From: Candidatus Rhabdochlamydia sp.
GTDB lineage: Bacteria; Chlamydiota; Chlamydiia; Chlamydiales; Rhabdochlamydiaceae
Length of the DNA stretch: 7,184 nucleotides
Assembly (NCBI GenBank): GCA_030044075.1
Contig: JASHWM010000053.1
Location: 1 to 7,184, forward strand
Direction of reading: 5' to 3'
A program made the translations under genes and the position numbers. Below the pieces are notes generated by a model that made no database searches, had not been told where the DNA came from, and worked only from the letters and a program-made list of their open reading frames with translations. Of this stretch, positions 1-5,460 are shown piece after piece. Position 1 is the first letter of the stretch, and the number at the start of each line of letters is the position of its first letter.

Positions 1-678
1 CAGGAGCTTGCCCTGTACTGCCAAGACCCAGCTTCTGAACTCGGAGAAATGAACAAGCGGGCCGATGAGATCGTTCAAATCATGAAAACGACAGAACTTG
101 AGAAGGACGATGTCAAAGCCTTGAAAGATGCCCTGTATAGAGCTAAAGCTCCCCTTTTAGAAAGGGTCCGGGAGAGGGAAGCAGAGAGGGAAAAAGCGCA
201 GCTTGAAATCCAAAAGCAGCAAAGGGACAAAGTTTTGGCCCTTAGAAAAGAAATTGAAGACCTTTTACAAGAAGGGGAAAAGCTTGAGCTGGATGCCCTT
301 GTTGCTGCTAAAGACCTTAAATTAGATGAGCTTGAAAAGGTAAATCTTAGTAAATCAGAAAAGTTGATTTTCGATCGTTTATTTAAACAAATTCGAGATT
401 TAATTGCAGATAAAAAGGAAAAAGTGTTATTAAACCGATCAGAGGATGATCTGCAATCTTTGGAGAATTTGCGAGTCGTTTACAACGAGCGGAAAGAAAG
501 ACGGATTGAAATAAAAAATCAGATCGAAAGCTATCGCAAAACTCTAGGGTCTTCCGGTTTTGACTTTGAAAAGGCGATGCAGTTGCGAGAGCTCATGGAC
601 GATGAAAAAGTCCAGCTTGAAAAAGTCAATCAAGCGATTGTAGAGATTGAAGAAAAAATCGCTGAATTAGAGGGGTAA
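1..678 (+). CDS. Coiled-coil protein of unknown function, 5'-truncated (CT768-like by position)
   Basis: The reading frame is already open at base 1, so the gene starts upstream and only its last 225 codons are here; the ATG at 49 is an internal methionine, not the start. The visible part is very rich in Lys, Glu, Arg, Gln and Leu, with few aromatic residues and no hydrophobic stretch long enough to cross a membrane. Long heptad-like runs, for example around the segments encoded at 160-320 and 480-670, point to an extended alpha-helical coiled coil. No enzymatic motif is visible. The stop TAA at 676-678 lies 3 nt before the next gene, in the same reading frame, so the two are probably co-transcribed. 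In C. trachomatis a coiled-coil hypothetical protein (CT768, from memory) precedes the rsfS homologue, so this may be its orthologue, here separated from rsfS by two inserted genes. Function unknown; the identification rests on position and composition only. Confidence 0.8.
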   Translation, partial: QELALYCQDPASELGEMNKRADEIVQIMKTTELEKDDVKALKDALYRAKAPLLERVREREAEREKAQLEIQKQQRDKVLALRKEIEDLLQEGEKLELDALVAAKDLKLDELEKVNLSKSEKLIFDRLFKQIRDLIADKKEKVLLNRSEDDLQSLENLRVVYNERKERRIEIKNQIESYRKTLGSSGFDFEKAMQLRELMDDEKVQLEKVNQAIVEIEEKIAELEG

Positions 679-681
679 TTT

Positions 682-1329
682 TTGTTTTCGGATAAAGCAA
701 GTACATTTGACCTAGATCATACCTTAATCAACGGTAACACCAGCTTTGAATTTTGCAGGTATCTAGTTCGCAGTAAAATTTTGCCAAAGAGCGCATTGTT
801 GTATGCAGGGATTGTTTACCTGAAGCACCGCTTCTATGGCCTTTCCTTGGAAGAGATGCATAAGCTTATCTTCCAAAAAATGCTTCTTGGCCTTCATCTC
901 CCTACTTTAGAAAAGCATGTAGAAACGTTTATCAAAAAGCACCTCCTTGGCAGGTTGTATATGCCTGCTGTTGCCTATCTGAGAAGGGCCCAGCAGCTTG
1001 GGCACTACACGGCAATATTGTCTAGTTCTCCAAGTTTTATTGTGAAACCGATCGCAAAGTTTTTTAAAGTGGATGAGTACAGGGCCAGCGAATACGAGGT
1101 CGATCATCAAAAGCGGTTTTCTAAAATTGGATTCGTCCTTCAAGGAAGGGACAAGGCTAGGTTCGTCCAGGACCTAAGAAAAAAGGACATTGACCAGCAG
1201 AATGTGATCGCATATTCGGACAGTCATTTGGACATCCCTTTTTTACTCTCTGCAGGATATGCAGTGATTGTCAACCCTGATAGAAAATTACTAAGGTTCT
1301 CCAAGAAACGAAACTGGAGCATGATTTGA
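682..1329 (+). CDS. HAD superfamily phosphatase, subfamily IB (SerB/CicA-like)
   Basis: The 215-residue product has the full set of HAD motifs. Motif I is DLDHT at residues 10-14, where D10 would be the nucleophile and D12 the general acid/base. Motif II is the serine run S114-S116 after a hydrophobic strand. Motif III is K158 in GRDK, and motif IV is YSDSHLDIPFL, with D180 and D184 placed for Mg2+ binding. The helical cap between motifs I and II, and the SDSxxD form of motif IV, fit the HAD-IB group (phosphoserine phosphatase relatives); the substrate cannot be read from sequence. The start is TTG at 682: it is the only usual start codon between the upstream in-frame stop and motif I, and GAGGGG at 670-675 lies 6 nt before it. 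The stop overlaps the nadD start by 4 nt (TTGA), suggesting translational coupling. An unspecific phosphatase for a phospholipid or nucleotide precursor is possible. Confidence 0.85.
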   Translation: MFSDKASTFDLDHTLINGNTSFEFCRYLVRSKILPKSALLYAGIVYLKHRFYGLSLEEMHKLIFQKMLLGLHLPTLEKHVETFIKKHLLGRLYMPAVAYLRRAQQLGHYTAILSSSPSFIVKPIAKFFKVDEYRASEYEVDHQKRFSKIGFVLQGRDKARFVQDLRKKDIDQQNVIAYSDSHLDIPFLLSAGYAVIVNPDRKLLRFSKKRNWSMI

Positions 1330-1925
1330 AGAAATACGGCTATTTTGGTGGAACTTTTGATCCAATTCATTTTGGTCATCTGAACCTAGCCATCCAAATA
1401 GCTGAAATTTGCAAATTAGACGAAGTTTTTATTTGCCCCACCAGTGTTTCCCCAAGCAAGGTCGATGCATCCCCTATAGCTTCAAACCAAGATCGGTTTG
1501 AAATGACCTCACTCGCAATCAAAGATATTCCCTTTCTAAAAATGCTCGACTTCGAGATCAAGGAAAATAAACCAAGCTATACGATCGATACGATCCAGAA
1601 GCTACAAGAGTTCTTAGGCAAGAAGGATGAGGCCTTCGAGCTTCATCTGATCATGGCCTCGGACTTGTGGAAAGATTTTTTTCACTGGAAAGAGTGGGAA
1701 AAATTAGCTATGATAGCGCCTCCTATCATAGGGAGTCGCTTTCCAGAAAAAATTTCGAAGTTGCCTGTAGGGCATGTAAAAATTCCCTATCAGGTCGTAG
1801 AAATTCCTTTGATCGAGATCAGTAGTACCCTTGTTCGGAAACGTTTAAAAAATAAACAGTATTGTGGACATCTGGTTCCTCATGAGGTGTTGCAGTACAT
1901 CAAAAAAAAACATTTATATATATAG
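1326..1925 (+). CDS. nadD: Nicotinate-nucleotide adenylyltransferase (NadD)
   Basis: NadD transfers AMP from ATP to nicotinate mononucleotide to make deamido-NAD, the step before NAD synthetase in the cytosol. The 199-residue protein is of normal family length. It shows the nucleotidyltransferase signature GGTFDPIHFGH at residues 8-18 (HxGH is H15-H18), a PTSVSPSK segment near residues 38-45, SYTIDTI near 84-90, the MASDLW segment near 110-115 in the place of the family GAD motif, and the ISSTLVR ATP-binding motif at 165-171. The C-terminus (LVPHEVLQYI...LY) is also typical. The start is TTG at 1326, inside the stop of the HAD gene, with GGAG at 1316-1319 placed 6 nt upstream; starting here gives the usual short lead before GGTFDP. 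nadD next to rsfS is a widespread bacterial pairing. An A9 tract lies in its last codons and a 9-bp inverted repeat at 1708-1731. NAD import rather than synthesis is reported for several chlamydiae, so its presence is noteworthy. Confidence 0.93.
   Translation: MKKYGYFGGTFDPIHFGHLNLAIQIAEICKLDEVFICPTSVSPSKVDASPIASNQDRFEMTSLAIKDIPFLKMLDFEIKENKPSYTIDTIQKLQEFLGKKDEAFELHLIMASDLWKDFFHWKEWEKLAMIAPPIIGSRFPEKISKLPVGHVKIPYQVVEIPLIEISSTLVRKRLKNKQYCGHLVPHEVLQYIKKKHLYI
1708..1731. repeat. Perfect 9-bp inverted repeat inside nadD
   Basis: CTATGATAG at 1708-1716 and its exact reverse complement CTATCATAG at 1723-1731 flank a 6-nt loop. It lies within coding sequence (around residues 128-136 of NadD) and has no T-run after it, so it is not a standard terminator. 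It may form an mRNA hairpin affecting nadD translation or decay, or be a chance product of codon choice. Confidence 0.55.
1902..1910 (+). other. A9 homopolymer (possible slippage site) at the end of nadD
   Basis: Nine consecutive A residues encode three Lys codons just before the last four residues of NadD. The reading frame of rsfS is also open across this tract, from at least 1864 into the rsfS ATG at 1930. Loss of one A in a transcript, or gain of two, would therefore join NadD in frame to RsfS. Slippage at poly(A) runs is known in AT-rich endosymbionts; whether it happens here cannot be told from sequence. Confidence 0.5.
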
Positions 1926-1929
1926 GCTT

Positions 1930-2316
1930 ATGAAAAAAGATATTATGTTGATTTTGAATACGATCGGACAGACAATTTATGATAAGAAAGGAATTAACAT
2001 CCTGGCCTTGGACCTGACGGGTGTTTCTTCCATCACAGATTATGTCATTATAGCAGAAGGGAATGTGGACAGGCATGTCATTGCAATCGCACAGGCTATA
2101 GAAGAAAATCTTGAGAAATTAGGAGAAAAACCTGTTTATGTCGAGGGAATGAGCACGGGGGACTGGGTCGTCCTGGACTATATTGGCATCATGGTCCATC
2201 TTTTCATGCCAGGCCTTAGAGAAAAATACCAACTTGAGAAGCTCTGGAAATCTGGTGAAATTATTGATTTACAGATCAGCGTCGATCCTACCCAAATGGC
2301 TCTTGGCTCCCGCTAA
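1930..2316 (+). CDS. rsfS: Ribosomal silencing factor RsfS (YbeB/Iojap family)
   Basis: RsfS binds ribosomal protein L14 (uL14) on the 50S subunit and blocks joining of the subunits, lowering translation when nutrients are short. The 128-residue product carries the family landmarks: ALDLTGVSSITDYVIIAEGN (residues 27-46), the DRHV stretch right after it, VEGMSTGDWVVLDY (near 70-83), and the end of the domain MVHLFMPGLREKYQLEKLW. The start chosen is ATG at 1930, 4 nt after the nadD stop, because it gives the usual short N-terminus. A GTG at 1864 in the same frame would add 22 residues that overlap nadD and look unlike the family. The ribosome binding site is weak (AGG at 1924-1926), so translation is probably coupled to nadD. 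About 20 residues after the core domain are less conserved in type. The stop codon forms part of the terminator stem. The orthologue in C. trachomatis, CT769, also precedes fabF. Confidence 0.93.
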   Translation: MKKDIMLILNTIGQTIYDKKGINILALDLTGVSSITDYVIIAEGNVDRHVIAIAQAIEENLEKLGEKPVYVEGMSTGDWVVLDYIGIMVHLFMPGLREKYQLEKLWKSGEIIDLQISVDPTQMALGSR

Positions 2317-2351
2317 AGCTCTATGTAGCGGGTTTGTTTTTAGTTTTTTTT
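2309..2351 (+). terminator. Intrinsic (Rho-independent) terminator after rsfS
   Basis: A perfect 7-bp stem, CCCGCTA at 2309-2315 paired with TAGCGGG at 2326-2332, with a 10-nt loop, is followed by a T-rich tract (2333-2351) broken only by a G and an AG. The left arm includes the first two bases of the rsfS TAA stop (2314-2316), so the stem starts inside the coding region. It separates the nadD-rsfS unit from fabF. Confidence 0.85.
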
Positions 2352-2392
2352 TAATCGATAATCCCTTATTATTATCCCTTTGTTAGTTTGTT

Positions 2393-2398
2393 GGAGAG
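2393..2398 (+). promoter_or_regulatory. Ribosome binding site setting the fabF start
   Basis: GGAGAG ends 2 nt before the ATG at 2401 (GGAG core 4 nt away). It favours ATG 2401 over the in-frame TTG at 2380, which would add seven residues (starting MLVCWRA) not expected in FabF. In the 49 nt between the terminator and this start only TATTAT-like -10 candidates (2367-2375) are visible, without a convincing -35. Confidence 0.6.
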
Positions 2399-2400
2399 CT

Positions 2401-3657
2401 ATGAAGAGAAAGCGTGTCGTTGTTACGGGCATGGGAGTTGTCTCTTGCTTTGGAACAGATGTTGATAAATTTTATGAAGATTTGCTTGCTGGCAAAAGCG
2501 GGATCGTTCCAATTGAAGAATTTCCTTGTCAGGAGTATCCAACTAGATTTGCCGGGGTCATTCGCAATTTTGATACCGGAGACTACCTAGATAAAAAACA
2601 GGCCAGGCGCGTCGATCCATTTATCCGATATACTGTTGTAGGTGGCAAAAAGGCCCTTGAAAATGCAGGGATTTATCCCCAAGGGGTCCAAAATCTCAAT
2701 AAAGAGCGCTGCGGGATCATCATTGGCTCCGGCATGGGCGGAATGAATGTGTTCTACGAGGGAGTTGACACAATCCTCCACAAGGGATACAAGCGCCTCA
2801 CTCCATTTTTTGTTCCTTATATCATTACCAACATGGGCGGCGCACTTCTTGGCATCGACCTTGGGTTCATGGGGCCGAACTACTCCATTTCAACTGCCTG
2901 CGCGACCGCAAATTATTGTATCCTTGCGGCTGCTGAACATATCCGAAGGGGAGACGCAGACCTAATGCTTTGCGGGGGTGCCGAAGCGCCCATCAATCCT
3001 GTCGGTCTTGCCGGCTTTGTCGCTGTCAAAGCTCTTTCTGAGCGCAACGACGACCCTACGAAGGCATCCCGTCCATGGGATAAGGCCCGCGATGGTTTTG
3101 TCATGGGCGAAGGTTCAGGGGTCCTTGTCCTCGAAAGCCTTGAGCATGCACTGGCAAGAGGAGCTCCCATTATCGCAGAATACCTCGGGGGAGCAGTGTC
3201 ATGCGATGCGTACCATATGACGGATCCTAGGGAAGATGGCTCTGGCGTTGCGATGTGCATCGAAAGTGCGATTGCCGATGCTGGGATTGCCAAAGAGGAT
3301 GTAAACTACATCAATGCCCATGCTACCTCAACACTTGTTGGCGACATGTGCGAGGTCAGGGGAGTTCGAAGTGTTTTCGGGGCTCATGTCAAGAACATCA
3401 AGATGAATTCCACTAAGTCAATGACAGGCCATTGCCTTGGAGCTGCCGGGGGAATTGAAGCTGTTGCTGTTGTTAAAGCGATCCAGACAGGCATGCTCCA
3501 TCCGACTATCAATATCGATAATATTGAAGATGGAATGGAAGATATCGATGTCGTCCAAGGAAAAGCAAAGCCCCTCAAGGTTAAGGTGGCATTGAGCAAT
3601 TCGTTTGGTTTCGGCGGCCATAATTCTACTATTATATTTGGCCCCTACCAGCCATGA
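2401..3657 (+). CDS. fabF: 3-oxoacyl-[acyl-carrier-protein] synthase II (FabF)
   Basis: FabF condenses malonyl-ACP with a growing acyl-ACP, the elongation step of type II fatty acid synthesis in the cytosol. The 418-residue length is usual. The N-terminus KRVVVTGMGVVSCFG is typical of the thiolase fold. The catalytic Cys is C167 in STACATAN, the two catalytic histidines are H307 in NAHATST and H344 in SMTGHCLGAAGG, and the conserved Lys is K339 in NSTKSMTG. GEGSGVLVLE and the terminal SNSFGFGGHN glycine-rich segment are also present, so all active-site residues are intact. It opens a second transcription unit after the rsfS terminator, and its stop overlaps the start of the Nudix gene (ATGA at 3654-3657). 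The neighbours bioY (biotin for malonyl-CoA production) and the downstream Aas-like gene fit a lipid-supply context. CT770 is the C. trachomatis counterpart by position. A FabB-type role is less likely, since most chlamydiae appear to rely on a single elongating synthase. Confidence 0.96.
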   Translation: MKRKRVVVTGMGVVSCFGTDVDKFYEDLLAGKSGIVPIEEFPCQEYPTRFAGVIRNFDTGDYLDKKQARRVDPFIRYTVVGGKKALENAGIYPQGVQNLNKERCGIIIGSGMGGMNVFYEGVDTILHKGYKRLTPFFVPYIITNMGGALLGIDLGFMGPNYSISTACATANYCILAAAEHIRRGDADLMLCGGAEAPINPVGLAGFVAVKALSERNDDPTKASRPWDKARDGFVMGEGSGVLVLESLEHALARGAPIIAEYLGGAVSCDAYHMTDPREDGSGVAMCIESAIADAGIAKEDVNYINAHATSTLVGDMCEVRGVRSVFGAHVKNIKMNSTKSMTGHCLGAAGGIEAVAVVKAIQTGMLHPTINIDNIEDGMEDIDVVQGKAKPLKVKVALSNSFGFGGHNSTIIFGPYQP

Positions 3658-4076
3658 AGACCGAGTGCTTTGGAGTGATACCGGTAAGGAAAAAAGAGGG
3701 AGCCCTGGAAGTGTTTTTGGTGTTGCACCGCTCAGGGAATTATTGGGGTTTCCCAAAAGGAAAAAAAAGCGGAAAAGAATCGCCAAGGGAGACTGCGATA
3801 CGAGAGCTCAAAGAAGAAACGGGTCTGAATGTAGTCAAGTTCCTGCCAAGCTCTCCTCTTGTTGACGAATATTCTTTTTTGAGGGGCGCCATCAGGGTTG
3901 ACAAAAGGGTGGAATATTTCCTTGGTACGGTTACCGGAAATGTTTCCCTTCAAGATGCTGAGATCGTAGCAGGAGAATGGTTCCCGATTGAAAAAGCGAT
4001 CATGCAACTGACCTTTCCAGGATGCCGGTCGCTCTGCGAAAAATTATTACATGAAGAAATCACTGAAGCTATTTAA
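3654..4076 (+). CDS. Nudix hydrolase, probable Ap4A hydrolase (CT771-like)
   Basis: The 140-residue protein contains a perfect Nudix box (GX5EX7REUXEEXGU) at residues 36-58: G36, E42, R50-E51, E54-E55 and G57. The glutamates bind the divalent metals used to cleave a nucleoside diphosphate linked to another group. Just before it is NYWGFPKGK, the form seen in bacterial and animal Ap4A hydrolases. The C. trachomatis protein in this position, CT771, has been reported as an asymmetric Ap4A hydrolase, so clearing the alarmone-like Ap4A to ATP and AMP is the best guess. RppH-like RNA 5'-pyrophosphohydrolase activity is an alternative from the same superfamily. The ATG overlaps the fabF stop by 4 nt and has no clear ribosome binding site, so translation is likely coupled to fabF. 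The gene ends 19 nt before bioY. No signal peptide or membrane segment is seen, so a cytosolic enzyme is expected. Confidence 0.9.
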   Translation: MKTECFGVIPVRKKEGALEVFLVLHRSGNYWGFPKGKKSGKESPRETAIRELKEETGLNVVKFLPSSPLVDEYSFLRGAIRVDKRVEYFLGTVTGNVSLQDAEIVAGEWFPIEKAIMQLTFPGCRSLCEKLLHEEITEAI

Positions 4077-4095
4077 CTATATCAAGGAGTAGCGC

Positions 4096-4653
4096 ATGTC
4101 TTTATCGACTTATTATCCCGTACGCCTGGCAACAAGCAAATCCTATCTGAAAGACATCTTGCTTGTCCTTGGTGCAAGCTTTCTTATCTCTCTTTTCTCA
4201 CAAGTTGCCCTACCGCTCCCATTTACTCCTGTTCCTCTTGTATTACAGTGCCATTTATGTTTATTCCTAGGCGCAGCGCTCGGAAGTAAGCGCGGGGCGA
4301 TGGCAGTACTTTTATTTATCCTGCAAGGAATGTTCGGGCTTCCTGTTTTTGCAAAAGGGGCAAGCGGCTTCACAGCTCTTTTAGGCCCAACAGGCGGCTA
4401 TTTGGTCGGATATGTCGTTGGGGCGTTTCTTTCTGGGTATCTTTTCGAAAGGGCGCAAACTAGAAGTGTCAAGAGCGCATTTTTGAGCATGCTTGCCGGC
4501 AACGCGGCCGTTCATTTCTTTGGTGTTGCCTACCTTGCAACTTTTATTGGCCTCAGCTCAGCAGTTTTACTTGGCTTTGTTCCCTTTATTGTAACAGACG
4601 TCATCAAATTACTTGTGGCAGCCAAAGGGCTCGCATTTCGAAAGGCAGGCTAA
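4096..4653 (+). CDS. bioY: Biotin transporter BioY (ECF substrate-binding S component)
   Basis: The 185-residue protein is very hydrophobic, with about six predicted membrane helices (roughly residues 20-38, 46-64, 66-85, 98-118, 127-150, 152-176). BioY landmarks are clear: LPFTPVPLVLQ (41-51), FLGAALGSKRGAMAVLLF (57-74), GLPVFAKGASGFTALLGPTGGYLVGY (81-106) and a final segment with TDVIK (167-171). BioY captures biotin in the inner membrane, either alone or with energy-coupling EcfA/EcfT (BioM/BioN) proteins; none is encoded here. Biotin uptake through BioY has been shown in Chlamydia. AAGGAG at 4084-4089, 6 nt before the ATG, sets the start. It is the last gene of the fabF-Nudix-bioY run, and imported biotin would serve acetyl-CoA carboxylase, which makes the malonyl units used by FabF. 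Its stop overlaps the end of the opposing small gene by 4 bp, and no clear terminator follows. Confidence 0.93.
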   Translation: MSLSTYYPVRLATSKSYLKDILLVLGASFLISLFSQVALPLPFTPVPLVLQCHLCLFLGAALGSKRGAMAVLLFILQGMFGLPVFAKGASGFTALLGPTGGYLVGYVVGAFLSGYLFERAQTRSVKSAFLSMLAGNAAVHFFGVAYLATFIGLSSAVLLGFVPFIVTDVIKLLVAAKGLAFRKAG

Positions 4654-4901
4654 AGCTTTGATCGGTAGTCAGTTTTAAAATACTTCTCTTTAAAGCTTCT
4701 TTCGATTTTGTCTTTTAGCTCAGCCTGTAACTTGGGATTAACATTCCCAACATGATCACTTTGCGCTGTTTCTTGTGTAGGGATCGTTGCTGTGCCTTCT
4801 ACTTTTTTGGCCAGTTCCTTCAACGATGCAGTATCAGGCCCTGCTTGTCCCGCTTTTCCGACTGGTTGAGAGGGTTGTCCTCCAATTCTCATGTCTGACA
4901 T
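4650..4901 (-). CDS. Small hypothetical protein, 83 aa, disordered N-terminus
   Basis: I do not recognise this protein. The first 25 or so residues are rich in Gly, Gln, Pro and Ser (GGQPSQPVGKAGQAGP) and look unstructured. Residues 26-35 and 56-75 could form short amphipathic helices, the second rich in Lys and Glu (NPKLQAELKDKIERSFKEKY). There is no signal peptide, membrane segment, cysteine or tryptophan. Its reality is supported by a very strong Shine-Dalgarno, AGGAGG (reverse complement at 4907-4912), placed 5 nt before the ATG, and by balanced protein-like composition. It converges on bioY, sharing 4 bp at the stop codons. The AT-rich upstream region (4913-5010) has a TATAAA-like -10 candidate (reverse strand, 4953-4958) but no good -35. 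A small regulator or a secreted protein would fit the composition, but this is speculation. Confidence 0.65.
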   Translation of the reverse strand: MSDMRIGGQPSQPVGKAGQAGPDTASLKELAKKVEGTATIPTQETAQSDHVGNVNPKLQAELKDKIERSFKEKYFKTDYRSKL

Positions 4902-4906
4902 ATCTT

Positions 4907-4912
4907 CCTCCT
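4907..4912 (-). promoter_or_regulatory. Strong ribosome binding site of the 83-aa gene
   Basis: On the reverse strand this reads AGGAGG, the full anti-16S complement, 5 nt before the ATG at 4901-4899. It is the strongest Shine-Dalgarno in the window and the main argument that this small reverse-strand gene is real and starts here, not at the second Met three codons later. Confidence 0.7.
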
Positions 4913-4980
4913 GAGATTCTTGTATTTTTACCTAATTACCTCGTCGAAATATTTTATACAAATAAAAATTTTAATTTTTT

Positions 4981-5000
4981 TGAAAAAAAGAATTTTTTCA
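4981..5000. repeat. AT-only inverted repeat between the two small genes
   Basis: TGAAAAAA (4981-4988) and TTTTTTCA (4993-5000) are perfect 8-bp complements around a 4-nt loop. It lies downstream of the 63-aa gene and upstream of the 83-aa gene on the reverse strand, so it could weakly terminate the former. The stem has only one G-C pair, which makes it unconvincing as a terminator. Otherwise the 178-nt gap 4902-5079 is AT-rich with nothing else recognised. Confidence 0.35.
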
Positions 5001-5079
5001 GAAAATGAACGAGGATTTAGAGAAAGGGAACAATAGGGCCTTTTTATATGAAATTTCGAAAGAAAAAAACGAATAAGGT

Positions 5080-5271
5080 CTATTTAAGCTTGTTAGAAGA
5101 ATCGACGTCCTTGGTGTAGGTGCGTTCTTTTAAAGGTGTCTGTTGCAATTCCATGAGATGCTTCACCGACTCCCTAATAAACTTCAAAGTAACTTTAACA
5201 TGATGGGTCAACGGTCGTTTTTCCTCCATAAACTCGGAAGGGAACATTTTTGGACCAACTTTCCTAATCAT
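5080..5271 (-). CDS. Small basic hypothetical protein, 63 aa
   Basis: I do not recognise this protein. It is Lys-rich and basic, with a likely helix from about residue 22 to 44 (THHVKVTLKFIRESVKHLMEL) and no signal peptide, membrane segment or cysteine. The C-terminal third is polar. Evidence that it is real comes from its signals: GAAGGA (reverse strand, 5278-5283) lies 6 nt before the ATG, and upstream is a near-consensus promoter with a predicted leader of about 50 nt. A perfect inverted repeat lies in that leader. It is transcribed away from the large acyltransferase gene and towards the 83-aa gene, 178 nt downstream, which could be in the same transcript. The basic character would suit binding to nucleic acid or acidic lipid, but nothing specific points to either. 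Confidence 0.6.
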   Translation of the reverse strand: MIRKVGPKMFPSEFMEEKRPLTHHVKVTLKFIRESVKHLMELQQTPLKERTYTKDVDSSNKLK

Positions 5272-5298
5272 AATAAATCCTTCTTCATTTTATTTAGT

Positions 5299-5316
5299 TA
5301 TAATATGCCTATTATA
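5299..5316. repeat. Perfect 7-bp inverted repeat, operator- or hairpin-like
   Basis: TATAATA (5299-5305) and TATTATA (5310-5316) are exact reverse complements around TGCC. It falls at about +4 to +21 of the predicted reverse-strand transcript of the 63-aa gene, where a repressor site or a leader hairpin would act. Each arm also contains a TATAAT, one on each strand, so the arms may instead be (or act as) -10 elements. AT-rich palindromes can arise by chance. Confidence 0.45.
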
Positions 5317-5326
5317 CTAAATACTA

Positions 5327-5355
5327 ATTGTATTAAATTACATTTAATTTGTCAA
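5327..5355 (-). promoter_or_regulatory. Sigma70-type promoter for the 63-aa gene
   Basis: On the reverse strand, TTGACA (5355-5350, a perfect -35) is separated by exactly 17 nt from TACAAT (5332-5327, five of six matches to the -10). The predicted start of transcription is near 5320, leaving about 49 nt of leader before the ATG at 5271. Housekeeping chlamydial sigma66 uses a similar consensus. No equally good promoter was found on the + strand for the gene starting at 5461. Confidence 0.65.
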
Positions 5356-5447
5356 TTTAGCTTTATTGTATTTTTTTGTAAGCACATCTTTATCAGCGTG
5401 TTTTATTGGTTTTTTTTTATTTTTCTATCGAATATTTTCTATAAAAA

Positions 5448-5453
5448 AAGGAG
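5448..5453 (+). promoter_or_regulatory. Ribosome binding site of the acyltransferase-ACP-ligase gene
   Basis: AAGGAG 7 nt before ATG 5461 sets the start just ahead of the hydrophobic N-terminus. The rest of the divergent gap (5272-5460) is strongly AT-rich, with T-runs at 5371-5377 and 5411-5418; no confident forward promoter was seen there. Confidence 0.7.
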
Positions 5454-5460
5454 TGACAAT

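Noticed and set aside
1864..1929. Upstream GTG start for rsfS
   Set aside because: It would overlap nadD by over 60 nt and add a Cys/Ser-rich leader unlike RsfS, while ATG 1930 gives the usual N-terminus.
2913..3293. 126-codon open frame on the reverse strand inside fabF
   Set aside because: It lies wholly opposite to a well-supported FabF sequence, its product is rich in Ala, Ser, Pro and Arg as expected from an antisense frame, and no ribosome binding site or relative is apparent.
4652..4697. Repeated AAAGCTT sequences after bioY as a bidirectional terminator
   Set aside because: The copies are short palindromes inside the opposing small gene, with no GC-rich stem followed by a T-run in either direction.
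5005..5076. 23-codon + strand frame (MNEDLEKGN...) in the gap between the small reverse genes
   Set aside because: No Shine-Dalgarno and too short to judge; AT-rich spacer sequence easily yields such frames.
5361..5450. Forward promoter for the fusion gene
   Set aside because: Several TTGTAT/TTGTAA and TATTTT/TATAAA look-alikes exist in this AT-rich gap, but none pairs at 16-18 nt spacing, and the TATAAA at 5440 would place the start of transcription in the ribosome binding site.
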